NCBI GenBank assembly: GCA_046538375.1
Contig: JBKHJA010000121.1
Location: 1-6,279 of the forward strand
Direction: 5' to 3'
From: JBKHJA01 sp046538375
Lineage (GTDB): Bacteria; Acidobacteriota; Aminicenantia; Aminicenantales; Aminicenantaceae
DNA: 6,279 bases
In this document: piece by piece, positions 4,541-6,279 of the stretch
Layout: each line of letters starts with the position of its first letter
How positions within the stretch are numbered: position 1 is the stretch's first letter
The notes under the pieces: generated by a model
Databases searched by the model: none
Told to the model about the DNA's origin: nothing
Seen by the model: the letters and a program-made list of their open reading frames with translations, nothing else
Made by a program: the position numbers and the translations under genes

Positions 4541-5812
4541 ATGCTGGATGTGAAGTTCATCATAGATAATCTGGATCATGTCACCAGAAAGACCAGGGCT
4601 CGCGGTGTAGACATCAATTTTGAAGAGCTGGTTGAGCTTTATAAGCAGAAAAAGACATACCTGCAGAGGGTGGAGAAACTCCGTCATAAAAAGAATAAGA
4701 CATCTCAGCGCATCGGTCAGATGAAAAAAGAAGGAAAGGATCCCTCCTCTCTTATTTCCGGGATGAGCCGAGTCTCCAGGGACATTAAAAGGCTGGAAGA
4801 TGAATTTAAACAAACGGACAAAAAGCTGGAAGAGATTCTGCTGGCCGTTCCCAATGTTCCTCATCCCTCTGTGCCCGAGGGACAGGGACCTGAAGACAAT
4901 GTGGAAATGCGCCGGTTCGGCGAAAAACCAGAATTTTCTTTCACCCTCCAGCCTCATTGGGAAATAGGAAAAAGGCTGGGTATATTGAATTTTGAACAGG
5001 CGGCCAGGATAGCCGGCTCCCGTTTTGCCGTCTATTACGGAGACGGAGCCAGACTGGAAAGGGCTCTTATCAACTTCATGCTCGATATTCACACCAAAGA
5101 GAGAGGGTATAAGGAAGTTCTTCCGCCTTTTATCGCCAACAGGGAAAGCTTGGTAGGGACGGGCAATCTGCCCAAATTCGAGAAAGACCTTTTCAAGCTG
5201 AGAGGATATCCCTGGTACATGATCCCCACGGCTGAGGTTCCTTTGACCAACCTGTACCGGGAAGAAATTCTCGAGGCCAGCAGTCTCCCCCAGAGATTCG
5301 TGGCTTACACTCCCTGCTTCAGGAGCGAAGCCGGCTCCTACGGAAAAGATATCAGAGGGCTCATCCGCCAGCATCAGTTCAACAAAGTGGAGCTGATGAC
5401 TTTTTCGTTACCTGAGAATTCTTACCAGGAGCTGGAAAGGATGACCGTGGATGCGGAAGAAGTGTTGAAGAAATTGGGACTGCACTACCGGGTGGTTACC
5501 CTCTGTACAGCGGATTTAGGATTTGCCGGAGCAAAAACCTATGATTTAGAACTCTGGATGCCCTATCAAAAAAAATACCTGGAGATTTCCTCCTGCACCA
5601 ACTGCGAAGACTTCCAGGCGAGGAGAGCGGATATTCGTTTCAGAAGAGATGTCAACGCCAAACCTGAATTCGTCCACACCCTGAACGGATCAGGAGTGGC
5701 CTTAGGGCGGACTGTGGGCGCCATCCTGGAAAGCTGTCAGCAGGAAGATGGCTCTGTGGTTATTCCTGAGGCCCTTCGGCCGTACATGGACGGCCGGGAA
5801 AGAATATCCTGA
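4541..5812 (+). CDS. serS: Seryl-tRNA synthetase
   Basis: This 423-residue class II synthetase charges tRNA-Ser with serine (and selenocysteine tRNA, if the organism has one) in the cytoplasm. Residues about 1-105 are the antiparallel coiled-coil arm that grips the long variable arm of tRNA-Ser. The catalytic core follows: TGNLPKF (207-213), PTAEVPLTNLY (229-239), motif 2 FRSEAGSYGKD (260-270), EISSCTNCEDFQARR (348-362), and motif 3 LNGSGVALGRTVGAILE (381-397) with the invariant R390. Length and motif order are normal for the bacterial enzyme. The start MLDVKFI matches the universal SerRS beginning (MLDxK); the in-frame GTG at 4517 would fall upstream of the -10 element and is rejected. No T-box or leader precedes the gene. 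It is followed by two tRNA-Ser genes, so enzyme and substrates sit side by side. Confidence 0.98.
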   Translation: MLDVKFIIDNLDHVTRKTRARGVDINFEELVELYKQKKTYLQRVEKLRHKKNKTSQRIGQMKKEGKDPSSLISGMSRVSRDIKRLEDEFKQTDKKLEEILLAVPNVPHPSVPEGQGPEDNVEMRRFGEKPEFSFTLQPHWEIGKRLGILNFEQAARIAGSRFAVYYGDGARLERALINFMLDIHTKERGYKEVLPPFIANRESLVGTGNLPKFEKDLFKLRGYPWYMIPTAEVPLTNLYREEILEASSLPQRFVAYTPCFRSEAGSYGKDIRGLIRQHQFNKVELMTFSLPENSYQELERMTVDAEEVLKKLGLHYRVVTLCTADLGFAGAKTYDLELWMPYQKKYLEISSCTNCEDFQARRADIRFRRDVNAKPEFVHTLNGSGVALGRTVGAILESCQQEDGSVVIPEALRPYMDGRERIS

Positions 5813-5826
5813 GCGGTTTTAAACCC

Positions 5827-5855
5827 TTGCCAGGTTCTGCCAGCAAATATAGAAT
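5827..5855 (+). promoter_or_regulatory. Promoter of tRNA-Ser(UGA)
   Basis: TTGCCA (5827-5832) and TAGAAT (5850-5855), the latter 5/6 to consensus, are separated by 17 bases. Transcription would begin near 5862, six bases before the mature tRNA. The tRNA is therefore probably made independently of serS, although no clear terminator separates the two. Confidence 0.7.
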
Positions 5856-5867
5856 AAAAACACCCGC

Positions 5868-5954
5868 GGAGGGATGGCCGAGTGGCTGAAGGCGGCGGTC
5901 TTGAAAACCGCTTCACGAGAAATCGTGACGGGGGTTCGAATCCCTCTCCCTCCG
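5868..5954 (+). tRNA. tRNA-Ser, anticodon UGA
   Basis: This 87-nt class II tRNA reads UCA (and probably UCG/UCU by wobble) codons. Acceptor strands GGAGGGA (5868-5874) and TCCCTCC (5947-5953) pair fully, with G5954 as discriminator. The anticodon stem GCGGT/ACCGC encloses CTTGAAA, giving UGA at 5902-5904. The long variable arm, TCACGA paired with TCGTGA around a GAAA loop, is the serine hallmark recognised by SerRS. The T arm has GGGGG-TTCGAAT-CCCTC. The 3' CCA is not encoded: TTT follows the discriminator, so a CCA-adding enzyme is needed. Confidence 0.97.
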
Positions 5955-5995
5955 TTTCCTCACCACCAACAGATGAGTGAGTGCCACTGTGGATA

Positions 5996-6050
5996 GGAAA
6001 GTATCTCCAAAATGGTGATGATTATAAATACTTATTTTAGGGAGTGAGGG
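5996..6050 (-). repeat. Dispersed intergenic repeat, copy C (inverted relative to copy A)
   Basis: Its reverse complement matches window bases 2-53 at 43 of 52 positions without a gap, the core being ATAATCATCAC and TTTTGG. It starts about 40 bases after tRNA-Ser(UGA), a common insertion neighbourhood for small mobile elements. Its outer end (6039-6050) forms one strand of the long hairpin with the next copy. Confidence 0.65.
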
Positions 6051-6095
6051 TTGGGGAAAATTAGTGTGCTGACGATCCCCCATCCCTCACCCCCT
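6039..6095. repeat. Long inverted repeat (hairpin) between the two tRNA-Ser genes
   Basis: Bases 6039-6056 pair with 6078-6095 over 18 positions with only two mismatches (6043/6091 and 6051/6083), leaving a loop of 21 bases (6057-6077). The stem is G/C rich and would be stable in RNA or extruded DNA. No T run follows, so it is not a standard intrinsic terminator in either direction. It arises where inverted copies of the dispersed repeat meet. Confidence 0.75.
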
Positions 6096-6128
6096 ATCAC
6101 GGAAACAGAGATGCTTACGAGGTGAGGG
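6083..6128 (+). repeat. Dispersed repeat, copy D, internally shortened
   Basis: TCCCTCACCCC (6083-6093) is identical to window bases 1-11. ATCACGG (6096-6102) and GATGCTT (6110-6116) also occur in order in copy A, where about 18 further bases lie between the first and second blocks. In addition CCCTCACC (6084-6091) is complementary to GGTGAGGG (6121-6128), giving a second, mutually exclusive 8-bp stem with the one formed by 6039-6056. Confidence 0.55.
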
Positions 6129-6135
6129 CGAAATT

Positions 6136-6163
6136 TTGCCTCTCGTTTAAAAAATGTTAAAAT
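6136..6163 (+). promoter_or_regulatory. Probable promoter of tRNA-Ser(GCU)
   Basis: TTGCCT (6136-6141) and TAAAAT (6158-6163), the latter 5/6 to consensus, are 16 bases apart. TG at 6155-6156 gives an extended -10 (TGTTAAAAT). Transcription would start near 6170, about 16 bases before the tRNA. Confidence 0.6.
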
Positions 6164-6185
6164 AACAAGGATTTCATTAACCGGA

Positions 6186-6279
<94 letters not shown>

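Noticed and set aside
5813..5832. Hairpin GGTTTTAAACC after serS as a terminator
   Set aside because: The stem is very A/T rich, has virtually no loop and is not followed by a T run.
1..6116. TCCCTCACCCC copies as a CRISPR array
   Set aside because: Copies are few, far apart, in both orientations and imperfect, with no regular spacers or cas genes.

Overview
The window is about 6.3 kb of ordinary-looking bacterial chromosome with roughly balanced base composition. It carries two complete tRNA-Ser genes, a long (about 274 nt) SRP RNA with an Alu domain, six protein genes and several sigma70-type promoters. The long SRP RNA, a Bacillus-YugP-type peptidase and Tat-type export fit a Gram-positive or deep-branching, probably anaerobic lineage. 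An Fe-S-rich oxidoreductase and a cobalamin adenosyltransferase point the same way. I cannot name the phylum from sequence alone. There are no phage, transposase, CRISPR or defence genes.

Layout, left to right. (1) 1-55: one copy of a short dispersed repeat that recurs near the right end. (2) 124-813 (-): membrane zinc peptidase of the YugP family, with its own promoter and a candidate terminator. (3) 814-1034: divergent control region. (4) 1035-1308 (+): SRP RNA. (5) 1346-4451 (-): a four-gene operon read leftward: cob(I)alamin adenosyltransferase, small HExxH zincin, DapA/HOGA-like aldolase, then a Tat-signal aldo/keto reductase with two [4Fe-4S] motifs. The first two genes are 4 bp apart, the aldolase follows 43 bp later, and the last pair overlaps as ATGA. 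(6) 4541-5812 (+): seryl-tRNA synthetase, divergent from the operon. (7) 5868-5954 and 6186-6279 (+): tRNA-Ser(UGA) and tRNA-Ser(GCU), separated by a strong hairpin built from two inverted copies of the dispersed repeat.

Functionally, the right side groups SerRS with two of its substrate tRNAs. The left side encodes protein export (SRP RNA) and a membrane protease. The central operon looks metabolic, but its substrate cannot be deduced.

The most notable points are these. The serS and cobO promoters are placed so that transcription should begin at, or within about four bases of, the ATG, which implies leaderless mRNAs; the yugP leader would be only about 10 nt. The aldo/keto reductase keeps the full catalytic tetrad, yet has a Tat-like signal and two tetracysteine motifs. 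The dispersed repeat forms a large inverted structure between the tRNA genes. I did not find a convincing wholly new biological system.
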